NCBI GenBank assembly: GCA_945833725.1 | Contig: CAMAFU010000032.1 | Location: 1-12,686 of the forward strand | Source: an uncultured Treponema sp. | Lineage (GTDB): Bacteria; Spirochaetota; Spirochaetia; Treponematales; Treponemataceae | Direction of reading: 5' to 3' | Length of the DNA stretch: 12,686 nt | Shown: positions 12,568 through 12,686 of the stretch, piece after piece | How positions within the stretch are numbered: position 1 is the stretch's first letter | Layout: every line of letters begins with the position of its first letter | The notes under the pieces: model-generated | What the model was told of the DNA's origin: nothing | Seen by the model: only the letters and a program-made list of their open reading frames with translations | The model's database searches: none | Made by a program: the position numbers and the translations under genes

Positions 12568-12686
12568 GGGCAAAACTTACAAAGACGATTGTACTGTTCC
12601 TGTAACTCATCTTCGCTATGTCCATACGCTGTGCAAGTCTTTGGACGGTTCTACTCACGAAGGCGAAATGGTCTGCAACAAATACA
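12392..12686 (+). CDS. M15-type peptidoglycan peptidase, 5' end doubtful, 3' end off the window
   Basis: From about 12545 a plus-strand frame, shifted relative to vsr, reads SEIFARIKGKTYKDDC, then TVPVTHLRYVHTLCKSLDG and HEGEMVCNKY before the window ends. This matches the region before the catalytic core in M15 (VanY-like D-Ala-D-Ala carboxypeptidase or L,D-endopeptidase) proteins, which usually read RIKGKSYK..C.....LRYL......G...GE...N. The zinc ligands would lie beyond the edge. The frame is open back to an ATG at 12392, but that part overlaps vsr coding sequence, has no ribosome binding site and encodes no signal peptide, which such enzymes normally carry. I therefore suspect the true N-terminus was lost where vsr and this gene were joined. 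A real start inside vsr is the alternative. Confidence 0.5.
   Translation, partial: MQKIFSITGNNAGESALCGNVLLHLQYALGLRKKQKQQKKVAFISKNSAKKSEIFARIKGKTYKDDCTVPVTHLRYVHTLCKSLDGSTHEGEMVCNKY

Noticed and set aside
12343..12573. A 76-codon minus-strand frame over the vsr/peptidase overlap
   Set aside because: Phe- and Ser-rich without motifs; the plus strand carries recognisable Vsr and M15 sequence here.

Overview
The window reads as chromosomal DNA of a Treponema-like spirochaete, probably host- or gut-associated. It is AT-rich with low-GC codon use and has good Shine-Dalgarno sequences (GAGG, AAGAGG, GGAG). Its genes include a dCache chemoreceptor, a c-di-GMP phosphodiesterase, a small BAPKO_0422/DUF3996-like outer-membrane barrel and a large cytoplasmic protein of a type I associate with spirochaetes. 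The genus is inferred from this gene style, not from a marker gene. TGA is the normal stop of several intact genes, so the standard bacterial code applies.

Layout: (i) 1-1210: a secreted protein (minus, cut by the window edge) diverges from a PL7-like lipoprotein (plus). (ii) 1211-2348: a gene-poor scar, made of a structure-rich intergenic block, a C-terminal gene fragment on the minus strand, and a patB/malY-type aminotransferase pseudogene that has lost its N-terminus and an internal segment. (iii) 2392-3166: an outer-membrane barrel gene (minus) and a tRNA-Ser(GGA) gene (plus) with diverging promoters. (iv) 3182-4757: a stand-alone RelA/SpoT (p)ppGpp synthetase followed by a free tRNA-binding OB-fold protein, as a likely two-gene operon. 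Its promoter is followed at once by an intrinsic terminator that ends just before the synthetase ribosome binding site, so it looks attenuated. The operon converges on tRNA-Ser across a shared AT-rich hairpin. (v) 5000-7090: a methyl-accepting chemotaxis receptor. (vi) 7091-8024: a 210-bp nested palindromic element, a good promoter and a small four-helix membrane protein. (vii) 8180-11933: an operon of an unknown 551-residue protein and a PAS/degenerate-GGDEF/EAL phosphodiesterase, with an extended -10 promoter. (viii) 12103-12686: a vsr mismatch endonuclease gene broken by one in-frame TGA, running into an M15-type peptidase whose 5' end seems to be missing.

The best leads are the attenuator-like leader of the alarmone synthetase together with its tRNA-binding partner, and a family of intergenic elements sharing short conserved modules around variable hairpins. 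G-U wobble pairs in several hairpins indicate which strand is likely transcribed. There is no CRISPR array, no intact transposase and no complete phage or defence island.
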